From Irpex lacteus (taxonomy: Eukaryota > Basidiomycota > Agaricomycetes > Polyporales > Irpicaceae): 64,000 nucleotides of DNA. A program made the translations under genes and the position numbers. Below are positions 23,056-34,298 of this stretch, piece by piece; position 1 is the first letter of the stretch, and each line of letters begins with the position of its first letter. Location of the stretch: NCBI GenBank assembly GCA_001986395.2, contig MQVO02000001.1, positions 1,054,001 through 1,118,000 of the forward strand, written 5' to 3'. The notes below the pieces were generated by a model. The model made no database searches. It saw only the letters and a list, made by a program, of their open reading frames with translations, and was not told the origin of the DNA.

Positions 23056-24257
23056 GTATCTCTGTGCCTGCAACTCCTCTCTTTTTGGCTGCTCCCCTCC
23101 GCTCACTCTCTGGCGATGGCTCGTTGAACCGTGTCACAGGGTTCGCCGTTGCTTCATTTCTCCCACACGCTGCTGACTGTGACATACACGGCGCACCTAC
23201 CTTCTATGTCTGCATACGCTCTTTCCTTTTTTCCCGCTTTTGTTAGGTTTTTGTGTCGCTATCGGTCCTCGTTGGACATTCCCCTGAGTCGCTCATTAAT
23301 ACCCCCTATCACCGGTCTATCTATCTATCCTGCCCAGTCTACTACTCTCCTGTATCATCCTAACAGCACTGCTTATACATTCACTCTCATCTACCTCTCG
23401 CAGCACTATCAGCTGTACCTTCGAAAAGGCAGTGTATGGGCTGGCTGTGTACGTCTCTACGTACCCTGAGCTCAGCGAAACGCGCCTACTCACATGTGAA
23501 CACCGCAGTAAGTGGACATGAACTTCTTCCGGTGCTTCTCCCACACTTTTGTACTTGATTCGGATTTTTGAGACGGTGATTGGTCACCTTCAAGTTGGGC
23601 GGTGTCGGCCCTCTTCGTACCTGAAGAAAGAAGGCGGGTGCTCTCGAATTCTAACGATGTCTTACCACTCGCCGAGAGTATCTGTTGTTTGCTATGGGCA
23701 ATTTCTGCTTACCTAGGTGTACAAGGCCGTTTCGCTGTGCATGATCCTCAGCCTCTCTCCCACTGCGCATGCGTGAAGCTATGAACCTTGTTACAAGTTC
23801 GCAACAATCTTCCATTCCAACATGTCGTGCTCTGCACAACTCCGATCGACGAGAAGCCTCGGAGAACGCGCAGGACGATAGAAGCTGCAGCGCCACGCCC
23901 TGGCCAGCTTCGATTTGCAGTGTCTTTCCACGCCCATTGTAGTGTGTTCATGATAATCAGCACATCATCTTGAATACGCCGAACGGTGCTGGAGGCCACG
24001 TTCACGGCGTGGACTTGGCATGTGGCTTCATTATAATAAGGCACCTTGTGCAGGATGCACACTCCGCATGATGCGGCACGAAGGTCTGAATCTCCGCAAG
24101 GAGCACGCACGAGCACGAACGGCGAGGCACTTGAAGAACGAAAATAGATGACTAAAATTACATAGTGTAGTAAGTCCAAGCTAAACTAACAACGACGAAA
24201 GCGAGATGTGAGATACAGATACCCAGCAAACGAAAGATATACTAGTGGGGAGACTCA
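23056..24257. other. Convergent intergenic region
   Basis: About 1.2 kb between the BRI3-like stop and the FEN1 stop. Short ORFs on both strands, none with a recognisable domain or splice chain. It probably contains the two 3' UTRs. Confidence 0.45.
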
Positions 24258-26022
24258 TTACTTCTTGGCCTTCTTACTCGAGCTTGCTTTCGCAGTTTTT
24301 GTGTCGGCCTGGGTCAGAAAATGGTGTCAGAAGGCGATTGAAACATAACCAACGAGAACAAGAGGTGGGATGCACGAACCTTTCGCTTTGTGCCCTTGCC
24401 TTTCCCTTTCCCATCGTCCTTGTCTTTCTTTGGTGACGTTTTCGGTTGGGCGGTGAAGAACCCGTCCAGCCGGCCTTGCTGCTTGGCGTTGAGGAACTTT
24501 GAGAGCTTCTCTGCGCCTTTGCGCACACGCTCCTCGCTATGAAAACACAGTGCGTCAGTCACAGTGTCATAAAATGATTCATACAGAAATACGAGATGTG
24601 AGAAGGAAGCACGTACTTGAACCCCTTCTCCTTTACCAAGAAGTCTACCAATCCTTCAACATCCGGGCTCTTCCACTCGACTTCGACCTCACTTGCAGGC
24701 TTGACGTCCGGTTTCTCGAAGATCTTCTTTGCTTCCTCCCAAGGCCACTCCTCAGGCACTTGCACGCCACCTTTCCGCTTCTTCTTAGGTTTCTCTTTCT
24801 TTTCTTTCTCTGCATCACTCATGTCCTCGTCCTCGTCATCTTTCTCCTTGCCTTTCTTCGCCTTTGGCTTTTCGTCGTCCGAGGCGTCGGCTTCCGCCCC
24901 TGCTTTCGTAGCGGACTTCTCACGAAGATGTTCAATGACCTTGTTAAGGCCGCCGTACTCGCGAATGAGCTTCAGAGCGGACTTGGGGCCCACACCTTTG
25001 ATGGGCTCGAGATAATCACAACCAAGAAGGATACATAAGTCAATGAACTGGGCAACAATGATTTACTTAGCACGACCATGGCAAGAAACAGGTGGAAGCG
25101 CCTACCTGCGACATCGACATTTCTAAGCCTTCGAGCGCCTTCTGTAGGTTTATCTCGCTTATAGGTGTCTTGCGAGCCTCGGAGAAAGTAAGATGTCGGT
25201 AGAGGATTGGTGCGTGGAATGTGAGGGTGTCCATGTCTTCTGAGCCTGCAGCGTAAACCTTTCCGCCCCGAGCGAGTTCGGCGCATTGGGCCTCAGCTTC
25301 AGAGGGAGCCTAAAGACGCACATAAGGTTAGGATAAGCAAGGCGGGTCCAGAAACAAGGCTAACGTACGACGACAAAAGGAATTCCCATGAGTCCGAGAA
25401 GACGTCGGCATTCCTCGTTGTGTTCCTTGGTGACTTTGACAGTTCGTCTGGAGAACCTGTCCATGTCTTCTGCCGTTCCGGTCTCTTTCGCCTCTTCTCC
25501 CTCCTCCTTGGCCTCTTCTCGCTTCTCAAAACGTTTCGATAACTTCAAATAATCTTAAATATCAGATAATCAGTATAAACGCGTGAGATACGTACCACAC
25601 CAGACTTCATTTCAGGGGGCTTCCCGTCGAACACGTACATTGGCTTGATTCCGTTCTCGACCATACGTATTGTTCGGTAAAAGAATCCCATAAGATGACT
25701 GTAATCTATTAGAGACATGGCCAGTCTTGTGTGGTGAATAATTATATACCTTGTTGTCTCCCCAGCATCGTTTGTCAACAGCTCTCCGTCCTTTTGTCTC
25801 ACGGCGATGAGGAACTGGTAGATTGACATGGACGCGTCGATAGCAACTTTTCGTCCAAAGAGTGTTTTGATATCATGTTCCTATATAGTTCAAGACAAAT
25901 GATGTGCACCGAAACGCGTAACTTTGGTCAGACTCTACCCACATGAAAGAGAGCCCAGAACGTACTTGTATAGCTTTTGGTGCGTGCTCGGCGAGCAGGG
26001 CGGTGAGTCCTTTGATACCCAT
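24258..26022 (-). CDS. FEN1: Flap endonuclease 1
   Basis: FEN1/Rad27 removes 5' flaps in Okazaki fragment maturation and long-patch base excision repair in the nucleus. The start ATG at 26022 gives [20 protein letters not shown], the invariant N-terminus in which the processed Gly sits in the active site. Active-site acidic residues are visible in order: [48 protein letters not shown] and [16 protein letters not shown] (with the H3TH). The PCNA-interacting box QGRLDGFF is near the C-terminus, followed by a Lys-rich tail ending KKAKK. Odd feature: an acidic/lysine insert of about 50-60 residues ([15 protein letters not shown] onward) lies after the H3TH region, making the protein about 460 residues against about 380 usual. 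It has several introns, the longest about 80 nt. Confidence 0.93.
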
Positions 26023-26674
26023 ATCACAAGCCTATTACCCTCTGATATTCAAGAACTTGTGGATATTTGAAGTCAAGGCTAGACTTGGTGAAAGTGGTGG
26101 CCAGAAGGAAGACTGGAGGTGCCCTCGTCACGTCAGTCTCGCGCGTCACCGACACGGTGTGACAATGCGTGACTGAGCGTGAGTGTCACGCATCCGGTCT
26201 GACATTTTGGCGCCAAACATCGAATGCATTTCACAACTTCTACTTTCGGAATTTTTGTAAAACATACTCGTCGTCTTCAAGCTCAGCTCAGAATACTATG
26301 CAGACTGCATTACCTGAATGGCCGAATGTTTCAAGTCTGGAGTGCCAAGGTTAGCACGAACTCGCAAAGGGCTGCAAGCTGAGTACAACGTGCACAGCAC
26401 TCAGACGGGTGGATATACGAGACGAAGATGAGTATTGAAGCCAAGGTATTCTTCTCCAGGCTCGAATCAACTAAATTTGTAAGCGGATGCTTGCATGCTG
26501 AATTTACCTATGCTCATGAGCCGACGATCGACGATGGGTTTTCGATTGCGCAGCCTTAAGCTCCGGAGATTAACGTATGACAGTGATTGACCATCGCTTG
26601 CCCCGGACATATTTGTGCACTGAGGACAATATGCTGAGAGGCGGAAGTCTCGCATAATGACTGCTGCTTAAGTA
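26023..26674. other. Intergenic upstream of FEN1
   Basis: Contains the FEN1 promoter side. No exon was recognised between the FEN1 start and the terpene synthase fragment. Searching it for the missing upstream terpene synthase motifs (aspartate-rich, NSE) on the plus strand gave nothing by eye. Confidence 0.45.
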
Positions 26675-26946
26675 GGTGAGTCAAAGCGGTTTCTGCCGTG
26701 GAGCTGCCGTCTTTCGGACCTGTTGTTGACGCACAAGTGGCGATCTACCTCAAGAATCTGGAACACTATGTGCAAGGAACAGTGTGGTATTATGCGAGCC
26801 CAAGTGAGTCGAGCTCTGGATGGCAAAGCCGGTCGAACGGCCGCGTCTCGATCGTGGAAAGGGATATCTGACCTTGTATCTTCAATAGGATACTTCCCTC
26901 CCGCGGGTGTGGAGGACGTGAAAGTTTTGAATATAGAGGTTTTGTG
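26675..26946 (+). pseudogene. 3' fragment of a second terpene synthase
   Basis: This is the last part of a terpene synthase without the rest. The reading frame ELPSFG, then AIYLKNLEHYVQGTVWYYAS, is interrupted by one intron whose donor splits the Arg codon, exactly as in the intact gene at 0.5-2.1 kb. The final exon reads YFPPAGVEDVKVLNIEVL and ends in TGA; the intact copy has YFPPSGVEDVSNLEIKLMSH. An in-frame stop lies just upstream of 26675, and no aspartate-rich or NSE motif was found before it. The fragment therefore cannot encode an active enzyme. It is on the opposite strand to the intact gene, about 25 kb away, and looks like a duplication or rearrangement remnant. Confidence 0.8.
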
Positions 26947-27229
26947 AAGCGATGCTGTTATTCCGCAGAAGTGTTGAAGACTCGAAGTAGTGTTTTGGGA
27001 AGCTTGAGGATCATGATCATGATGGTCCAAAGTTTTCCGTAGGGTATAATACACGCGTGATATGCCTGGGCTAGCCTTTTTCATAGATACTAGCCTATCA
27101 TATGGATCACTGGCATAGAATAAATCCGCTAGTTTTCGCGCAACAGGATTTACTGAACATTCCTGCTCACCTTAAGCTTCCGTAAAGGGCAATAGACCAC
27201 ATTGTGGCGTTAAGCAGGGAGTCGGGGTC

Positions 27230-28140
27230 GATCGGATCTAACTCATCAAGACGCTTTGGCTACGCACACTGCCCTCTCTTTCCTTAACCACGACAGTCTG
27301 AAGCTTGCGATGCTCGTCCCACACAGAACTGCCTCTGTGCGTTCTCTCTTCTACGAGCAGGTCAAGTCTGAGCAACACCAAGCCCGCCCAGCGGCAGCCG
27401 TCGTAACTTGGCGGTAAAGCCCACACAACAGCCACACCAACGTGCGCGAGGTGGGTCGTATTGCAGTAATGCGAACGGTCTTACTCTCGCTGCACCCTTT
27501 TGCCGTAGACGACATGCTCGCCAGTAGCTGAAAAGCTCGGGGAGAAGTCGAGGCACATAGTTTCGAGTAATCGGGCTAGAAGGTGTTTGGTCTTCAAGTT
27601 GGCTTGAGATATGTGTGGGCTTTTGGTAAATTTGGTGCGCTCTCTCCTTTGATGACTCCACATGCCCTTCTCTTGTGTGCCCTTGGTGTCCCTGTGGATG
27701 CCCCGATCATTACAGCGCGCGCTCGTTCCTCGCCTGCAGAAAGTGAGTGCAGAACTTGTTTGGCGGTAGTGGCAGGCTGCACTCGAAGTTATATACTGGG
27801 ACGCCAGTGTTCGAAGTCGCGCCAGCACTACCAAGATGCCTTCAGGTCTGCTTGGCTCTGGCTGCTTGCCGTGGGTATAATGAGTTGCTTCGAAGGTGCG
27901 CTTTTTGTGGTTGGTCGGCCATACGAGGAAGGGTTTCGAGTTTCAAGGAGGGTCAGCGCCATTGAGTATAACTCGCGAGTCGCTATGGCTTCGTGCTGTA
28001 GCGAAACTCAACTCAGACAACTCTCGACTGTAGTGGTTCATCCTCACATCAATTTTTTGTTCACAGGCTTCCTTCGCGGAGGCTATCTTCGTCTGTACGT
28101 CGCTGCTTCGCTTGCGCACAACAGTATCATCATGTATACA
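27230..28140 (+). repeat. Dispersed repeat, copy C
   Basis: Collinear with copy B (11.8-12.7 kb) over nearly its full length, and in the same orientation. Recognisable landmarks are TTAACCACGACAG (27.29 kb), GCGGCAGCCGTCGTAAC (27.4 kb), GTGTGGGCTTTTGGT (27.6 kb), GGATGCCCCG (27.7 kb) and the GCTTCGTGCTG plus CAACTCAGAC block (28.0 kb). A 232-codon ORF on the plus strand (27583-28281) lies mostly inside it. It has no recognised domain, and copy B does not keep it open at similar length. Confidence 0.75.
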
Positions 28141-28151
28141 CAAGATCTCCG

Positions 28152-29251
28152 CTACAATGCCACCCGTTCCAATTGTTCCTTCCGACTAGTGATTACAAGT
28201 TCGCATTGTAGTCTTGTCTCGGCGATGCGGGTTCCAAATCGCTCTCGTAGACGACTGGCAATGTCCAAGTCACCAAGCTGAGAGGGACATGAAAACTGCA
28301 TAAACGTATGCGACGTTGCTGATGCATCGCTAGTTCTATGCGTACAAGGACTGGGCCATGTCAACGTGCAAGAGTAGACCACTAGCTCCACTCCGCTGAG
28401 AAATCCCGACGAACTCGAGTCTAGCAACTCTACGGTTGGAGCGTAGGCCACGGGATACTCGAGTAAGATGGCTGTGAAGGGTATGAAATCGGATGTTGTG
28501 ATGACGGTAATGGAGTCGGAAGGGACATCGAGGGGAATCAGAGGCTCGTTCTTGGCAGACGAGTCGCGGAACCTGGTTAAGCTAGTTCCGAGGGCATCTA
28601 GGAGTGCGCGTACACCGTCTGAGACGGTGGGCTACCTTGGAAGTGAGATAGTTTTCAAAATGAAAAGAATGAGGGCTTACGGAGAGGGTAGGCCCTTCCT
28701 TCGTGAGAGAGACCACAGAGACCCATGTCAGGTCGACTGTACCGACGCGATACGTATCTGCGCTAGGACCATTGACATGAGAAAACTGCAAGTTGACCAG
28801 CTCATGGTTGAGGAAGTAGAAATCGTCGGAGGTCAATATGTGGACTAATACTACTGCTTGAAAGGTAGGTATGCTCTATGGAGGGTGAATCAGCGTGCAT
28901 TAATGTTGTGATTGCGGGTAAGACAAACCTCACGAAGGGAGCATAACGCTTCAGTAAGCGCAGTGGCCGTGCCACCGCGTTTATTAGATAATGAGAAAGT
29001 GTCAAATAAGAAACCTGTTCTTTCATAAAGCGCGAGATTATTGGCACTCAGCAATACATACAGTGTCCGAGAAGAGCTTACCGCATGCCTAATCCTACCA
29101 AGTACACATCCGAAACAAATCTGTGAAGGTTATGCTGTGAGACGCGCCTGAAGGCGGGGAGACGTCGAAGGACTTCAGTGCTAATATCCAGGACTTTCTG
29201 CATCGCGGATTCCAGCTTCGAGTTGGTATCACCGGGACGAACGTAGGTCAT
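28152..29251 (-). CDS. Conserved-looking protein of unknown function
   Basis: I do not recognise the family. A plausible splice chain was followed. The first exon starts at ATG 29251 (MTYVRPGDTNSKLESAMQKV) and runs through HNLHRFVSDVYLVGLGM. The second has NLALYERTGFLFDTF and continues GGTATALTEALCSLRE. A later exon gives TSDDFYFLNHELVNLQFSH, followed by VGTVDLTWVSVVSLTKEGP. The last exon runs from VSDGVRALLDALGTSLTRF to the C-terminus KEQLERVAL, stop at 28152. Exon borders are GT-AG with introns of about 40-60 nt, except the third, which is longer and uncertain. The chain has the amino-acid texture of a real globular protein and no transmembrane segment. It lies between repeat copies C and D, so decay is possible although no inactivating break was found in the traced exons. 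Confidence 0.5.
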
Positions 29252-29839
29252 TCACCATCCTAATGAAGCCAGAGAAGAAATGCGTCAATTTCATATCACA
29301 GTCCAAGGACATTTCCTACTCACGTTCCATCCTAAACCGAGCATAGCATGATGTTCCGCTGCAGGCTGCTTTATCTCACTGGCGCTAATCGCTGTGGTTT
29401 GATCGGAATGCTGACTAATCATGCATATGCACTTGACGCAGTCGACGCCACAGCTTGAACTTGCACGACAGCACCATCATCTTTGTTCTTTTAGAGGGAG
29501 GCCAGCCAATATGCAAGTAGCTGGACATGATCGATAGGGGAGGTATGATCTTTGGGATACTGCGGAAGGTGCGCAATGCGCGAATTCGTTTCACCTTCAA
29601 GTTGATGTGTTTATACAAACGAAACTCGCAGCTGCTGGCTAGGCGTTAGTAGGAGAAGCTTTGAAGCCAGATTCAAAAGCTACTTATGTATTCGTCTTAC
29701 AGGCTATCCCACTACTAGCGGGCTAGCCGTCCTCTCACACACACTTCCTACTTACCCCAAGAATAACATCCCTGGTTTCGGTACCCACGAGGCGAACAGC
29801 AACACACAACGTGTGTATTAGGTTTGATGATAGAACCAC

Positions 29840-30620
29840 TATTGTCCTTTATAAGTAGTAGGGTACGCAGCACCCACTCTTTTCTCCCAACCACGACAGG
29901 CTGAAGGCCACGTAGCTCGCAACGTACAGGACGTGCTCGCCACATCCACCCTCGCGAGCGGCCTGAAGTCTCGAGAATATGCCCTCCCCGATCGCTTCTA
30001 ACTGGAGCTCGTCTTAACAGACGAAGCGGCGCGAACAGAAACGTGCCTCCGCCAGTTCAGAGCGGCAACTCGCCTCGCTCGCATGCAGATATAATGTCTG
30101 TAGCAGGGGGTGAGTGGTCCGCACATCTAAGATGTGGCGCGACTGGGAGCATCGTTGTCGTGTCTGGTACGGTAAGCGTAGTTGGACCCTGCAGCGTTGC
30201 CCCCTTCACAGTCACACGCACGGAGAGATGAACTAGGCGGTGTTGAAATGCGCCGCGAGGGCAACCTGGCAGTCTTTTTTTCGGGAACCACTGACCTTCT
30301 GTATCAAGCTTTCTTCCTTGGTTTCTCTCTCCGGGGATGTACACGTTCAGAACCGATATCCAGCGTGGTGGGCGTCATTGTTCTGTGCAGTGACGAGTGC
30401 CCGTTGGGAATGTTGGCCTATGATGTGGGGCGTATCGAGCAGTTGTAGTGTTGGTAGACCTCCCCGAAATCTGTCATTCAGTAATGTCTCGTGGCTCGTC
30501 GGGGGAGACCTCCTCCCTCGGTGAAACTTGACTCGGACTACTCTTAGTCTGTCGCGGTCACCTACATCAAGCAGCATGCTAGGTGCTCCCGAGTGTTTGT
30601 CCTTGCTCCAAAACGAGGTG
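29840..30620 (+). repeat. Dispersed repeat, copy D (diverged)
   Basis: The left landmark is CCCAACCACGACAGGCTGAAG near 29.89 kb, followed by a GCTCGC block. The right landmark is a GGTGAAACTTGACTCGGACT block near 30.52 kb, matching the right-end core of copies A, B and C. The interior is much more diverged than between B and C, so the extent is approximate. Confidence 0.5.
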
Positions 30621-31599
30621 AGATTCATTGTTCACAACAACATTGAAGTATGCAGACCTTCTGACCTTGCATTGTACTTATACCAGATGTTCATCATTCT
30701 TACCTACCACATCCCTACCCACACGTCGTTCGATCAATACTAGGCTCCGTGGATAGTCGCATATCAATGCGCGCCTCGCTACGTTCATTCGGTAAGGGCT
30801 TTTATATGATAGTGTGACCGCTGGGCTGACGGTCGCACCAGCAGCGTCCCTATACCACAGCCCATCCCAATCAAACGACAATTCCGACGCAAACTCTTCA
30901 TCTCCCCTCCGGTATGCGTTTTAGCGAAGCTGGAGGGGACGGCGAGGATATCCCCCGCGAAAAGGTACGTCTCTTACAGATATTTGTTCCCGCTGTGTTT
31001 ATCGTTTACCTCTAACATCCACTTGAAAGGTCGTATCGCGTTCAATAATGGCGCCAATGTCTCGCCCACACTCCTTCCCATCGCGGGGAATATCCTCGGG
31101 GTCCCCTCCGACTTCGCCCAAGCAAATGCTCATAATGCAAGACAAATACACGTGGTTGCACTGATGCATTCTATGATGCAATCCGTAGCCTCTGGCTGCG
31201 ATGCCCTTCATCGAGCTGTATGATGTAAGTTAACAGTCGATTGCCCTCGTATTGCTTTGGAACTGAACAAAGATATTGTTACCAGGCTCGTCATGGCTGT
31301 CAATCAAACCGATTACTGTATAGTTATATACAGTTACATCATTTACTACACTTTTTTGCCTCATCCTTCCCTCCCCTCTGAAGACGTCTACGCATCATCC
31401 TCACGCTACCTTCGGGTTCCCTCGTCACTCTTGTCTAACTCATTCACGCCCCGGCGATATATACTTAGTATCTATGTTTTTATGTCGAGACATCCTCATA
31501 TGAAATGGTCTTTGCCAATCAACTTACCCGGCCATCTGGTCTTCACGGCTCTCCAAATTCGATCTTTCCTTTTTCGTCGCTGCCGCCACAGTATATAAT

Positions 31600-32320
31600 C
31601 ACTCCCTCAATGGCTCCGCTTTCCTCTTCTCAACCACGACAGCCCAAGCCCGCAATGCTCGCCACGCACAGGACTGTGTGTCCATAACCTGCGAGCTAGT
31701 CAAGTCTTTTCTCTTGCTTCTCCTAGACGTACCTCCAAACAGGATAGGGGTAATCCCAGTGCTGGACCGGCAGACCTTGACCTCCGGGGTGCCTAACGAC
31801 CGGTCCCTAAGATAACCATCGCATGGTTGGAGGGCAGGCGTAATATCCGTCGCGGGTGAGGTCTCGCTGCGATGATAGAGAAGCTGCAATGTCACCCGGC
31901 TCCGCGCAGTGCGGGTGGCGGATTCCCTGCGTGCATACAGCTGGTATCACTCGTTCACCCTTTCGAGCCTCTGAGGCATGTCACGATGCATCTCCCTGTA
32001 TGATGATGTATGACTCTGCTGCTCACGAACGGTGACTTCTGCTACGTGTCAGCCGCTGCTGGCGTAGTAGGGATCATCGGATGAGCGGAAGTAGATGAGG
32101 GGTGCAAACCTGGGATACTGTGATGGATGCAAAACGTGGGCGATTCTTTCAGTATATTTGTGGGTCACTTTATACGTGTACCATACATCAGCTTTGCGCT
32201 GTGTCTCACGTGTAGTGAAGTTAAATGTGGACTGCTCTGGGCTGGCGTGGCCATACCAATTTTTGGATCTTGTCTTGCTCTTCGCGAGCCTCAGTTTGGG
32301 TGGTTGACATGTAAATTCAT
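31600..32320 (+). repeat. Dispersed repeat, copy E (diverged)
   Basis: The left landmark is CTCAACCACGACAGCCCAAG near 31.63 kb, then GCAATGCTCGCC. The right landmark near 32.2 kb reads AGTGAAGTTAAATGTGGACT, then a T-rich run and GCTCTTCGCGAGCCTC, closest to copy A at the left edge of the window. Same orientation as the other copies; interior alignment was not attempted in full. Confidence 0.5.
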
Positions 32321-32420
32321 AAAAATAGTACTAGTTATATACTTGCTTCTCGTGTAGATATGTTACATGTACATGAACCTCTCGAGAGTCAAGGTGGTAA
32401 GTGTTTCTACGATAGATGGA

Positions 32421-34298
32421 TTATAGCGGCACCCCAATGATCTTCGAGTTCTGAGACTGGAAGCCTTTGTCCATATGCACTCTCGTCAACCTCCATCCAC
32501 TTGCCTCGAAAATCCTGTCATACTGCATTACAGTCCTCTCGCTGCCGTTCTGTCCCGTCAACATCTGCATGTCAGCTAAGTATGGCATGACACCCGCCTC
32601 GCCTTTATTTGGAAGCAGAGGTTCAGGCATCGTAGAAAACACGACGCCAGGAATCTCCTTCGGAAGGGTCGATGGCGGTGAGGCGTATGAGATAATATTA
32701 TCGGTGACGATGAGGTGTGTGTCCTTCCCTGCCGCCGCACGAAGTTGAGTGAGGATTTTGATGCAGTACTTGTCTGACCAGTCGTGCATGATTGTGCAAA
32801 CATAGAAGACGGCAGGTTCCTTGACGGGCTGAGGAGTGAAGAAGTCGTGCGCTGGATTCTCGGAACTTTAGCATGGAAAATTGGAACGGGAATTGAGACA
32901 CCAACCTTGTAGTTGAACTCTACCAGAAGTCACAGCTTCAGGCATCTCTGCCTTCCAAAACTATTGACATAATTAGATAAGGTGACGATTGGTCAACGCA
33001 TATGCATGAGCCTATACCTCCGTGGCGTTGCCCACTACATCCGCCCGGTCTTGAACAATGAACTTGAGATGGTCAAAGTTCTTCGCAAGGGGCAGCATCT
33101 TTGACCCAATACCTCCTCCTACGTCCACAATTACGGAGTTGGCAGGCAAACTCTTCCAGTCAAATCCTGAAAAAGAAATTATTCGCCTTTTCGTTGCTCC
33201 AGAGAGGTCGTGCGTACCATCAAGGACAATGTCATTCGAAGCGGCACCTTGGAGACCCCGCATACCAATGCCAAGAAGCTTCCGCCTGTAAGCATTCTCG
33301 GGAAGGGCAGCCCATTCAAATGCCGAGAGTGAAGTGTTATTGGCCCTATTGAATGCAGATTCATTTGGCTCAGCAGAGTGCGACCATTTCGGATCGGTGA
33401 GGACGCTGGGGAGGTGATACGACCATTGATAGCCTCCGTCGGTGCTAAATCACAGTATTTTTAGTCCAGTTACATCATATACGGAGGATGCTACTCACGC
33501 ATGCTCTATAAGCGCGACTATGCCTTGCGTATTGTCATGTTTCGTTTCAGGACTACAGATAAAATGACGAATTAATGATTACTCCAGCTAGTGTTGCTCA
33601 GGAACGACTCACTCCGCCAGAATGTCCGATATATTTTTGCCTGTGTCCAATACTGAAGAGAGGCGGTTATGGACGAACGTATCCGGAGCGACTTCTTTGA
33701 AAATATGTTTCGTTGCCAGAACTCTGAGAATACGTGCCAGCTTCGCAGGATCGACTTTGGAGGGGGCTGCAATGTCGTTTATGTGCATTCCCTGTATCAT
33801 CATAAGCATTGTAATCATCATTTCACGGCATAACGGTAAGCCATACCTTAGAGCCAGCGTCCCGTAGAATCTCAGGAACGTTCAGCAGAATGGCAGTGCG
33901 CATGCAGGAGGAAACGTGATACTAGGTCTGAATCAGGAGTTGCATGGAGAACGCAGAATGAAATTATCTCTTACCTGTACAGCCTGCGTGAGCACACTGA
34001 GGGGCGGTGGACGCACGGCAGTGATGAGTTGAGCCGCAGCAGCAACAATGATGGTTCCCTCTGCAATTACATCGGGCGCCATCCTAGGGGCCTCGGATTG
34101 CGGGGAGAAGGGGACATCTGACGTTGGGTACGTCTGGCCGCGCTCCGCACACAACGCCTCAATCTTGTCGACAGAGGCTTTGATAAGGTCGGACAGAGCG
34201 CGTAGTTCCGCGACGGGGCTAGCGGGTTGACCAGAAGCCATAGTGGATGGTGTCATTGGGCGAGATCTTTTGAGCCAGTGGAGAGGGTTGAGCGACAT
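32421..34298 (-). CDS. SAM-dependent O-methyltransferase (COMT-like)
   Basis: This is a class I plant/fungal-type small-molecule O-methyltransferase with N-terminal winged-helix dimerisation domain. The start ATG at 34298 begins MSLNPLHWLKRSRPM. The dimerisation part includes LARILRVLATKHIFKEVAPD. The Rossmann part has the SAM-binding glycine loop VIVDVGGGIGSKMLPLAKNF, then LKFIVQDRADVV (acidic residue for the ribose), HDFFTPQPV and the catalytic-histidine segment YVCTIMHDWSDKYC, where His precedes Asp-Trp as in the family. The C-terminal LIVTDNIISYA and YDRIFEASGWRL are also typical. The protein is about 460 residues with about seven introns. No break was seen. The natural substrate is unknown; phenolic or polyketide hydroxyls are usual. 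It lies 4 kb from a UbiA prenyltransferase gene in the opposite orientation. Confidence 0.88.

Larger units (their letters stand above)
29252..32420. other. Repeat-rich intergenic region
   Basis: About 3.2 kb holding two further, more diverged repeat copies (D at 29.8-30.6 kb, E at 31.6-32.3 kb), described separately. Between them, about 30.9-31.2 kb, is a short stretch with coding-like texture (MRFSEAGGDGEDIPREK, then an apparent splice to an exon with KQMLIMQDKYTWLH) that soon breaks into stops. No intact gene is supported. Confidence 0.45.

Noticed and set aside
27583..28281. 232-codon ORF on the plus strand
   Set aside because: Mostly inside repeat copy C, has no recognised domain, and the collinear copy B does not keep it open.
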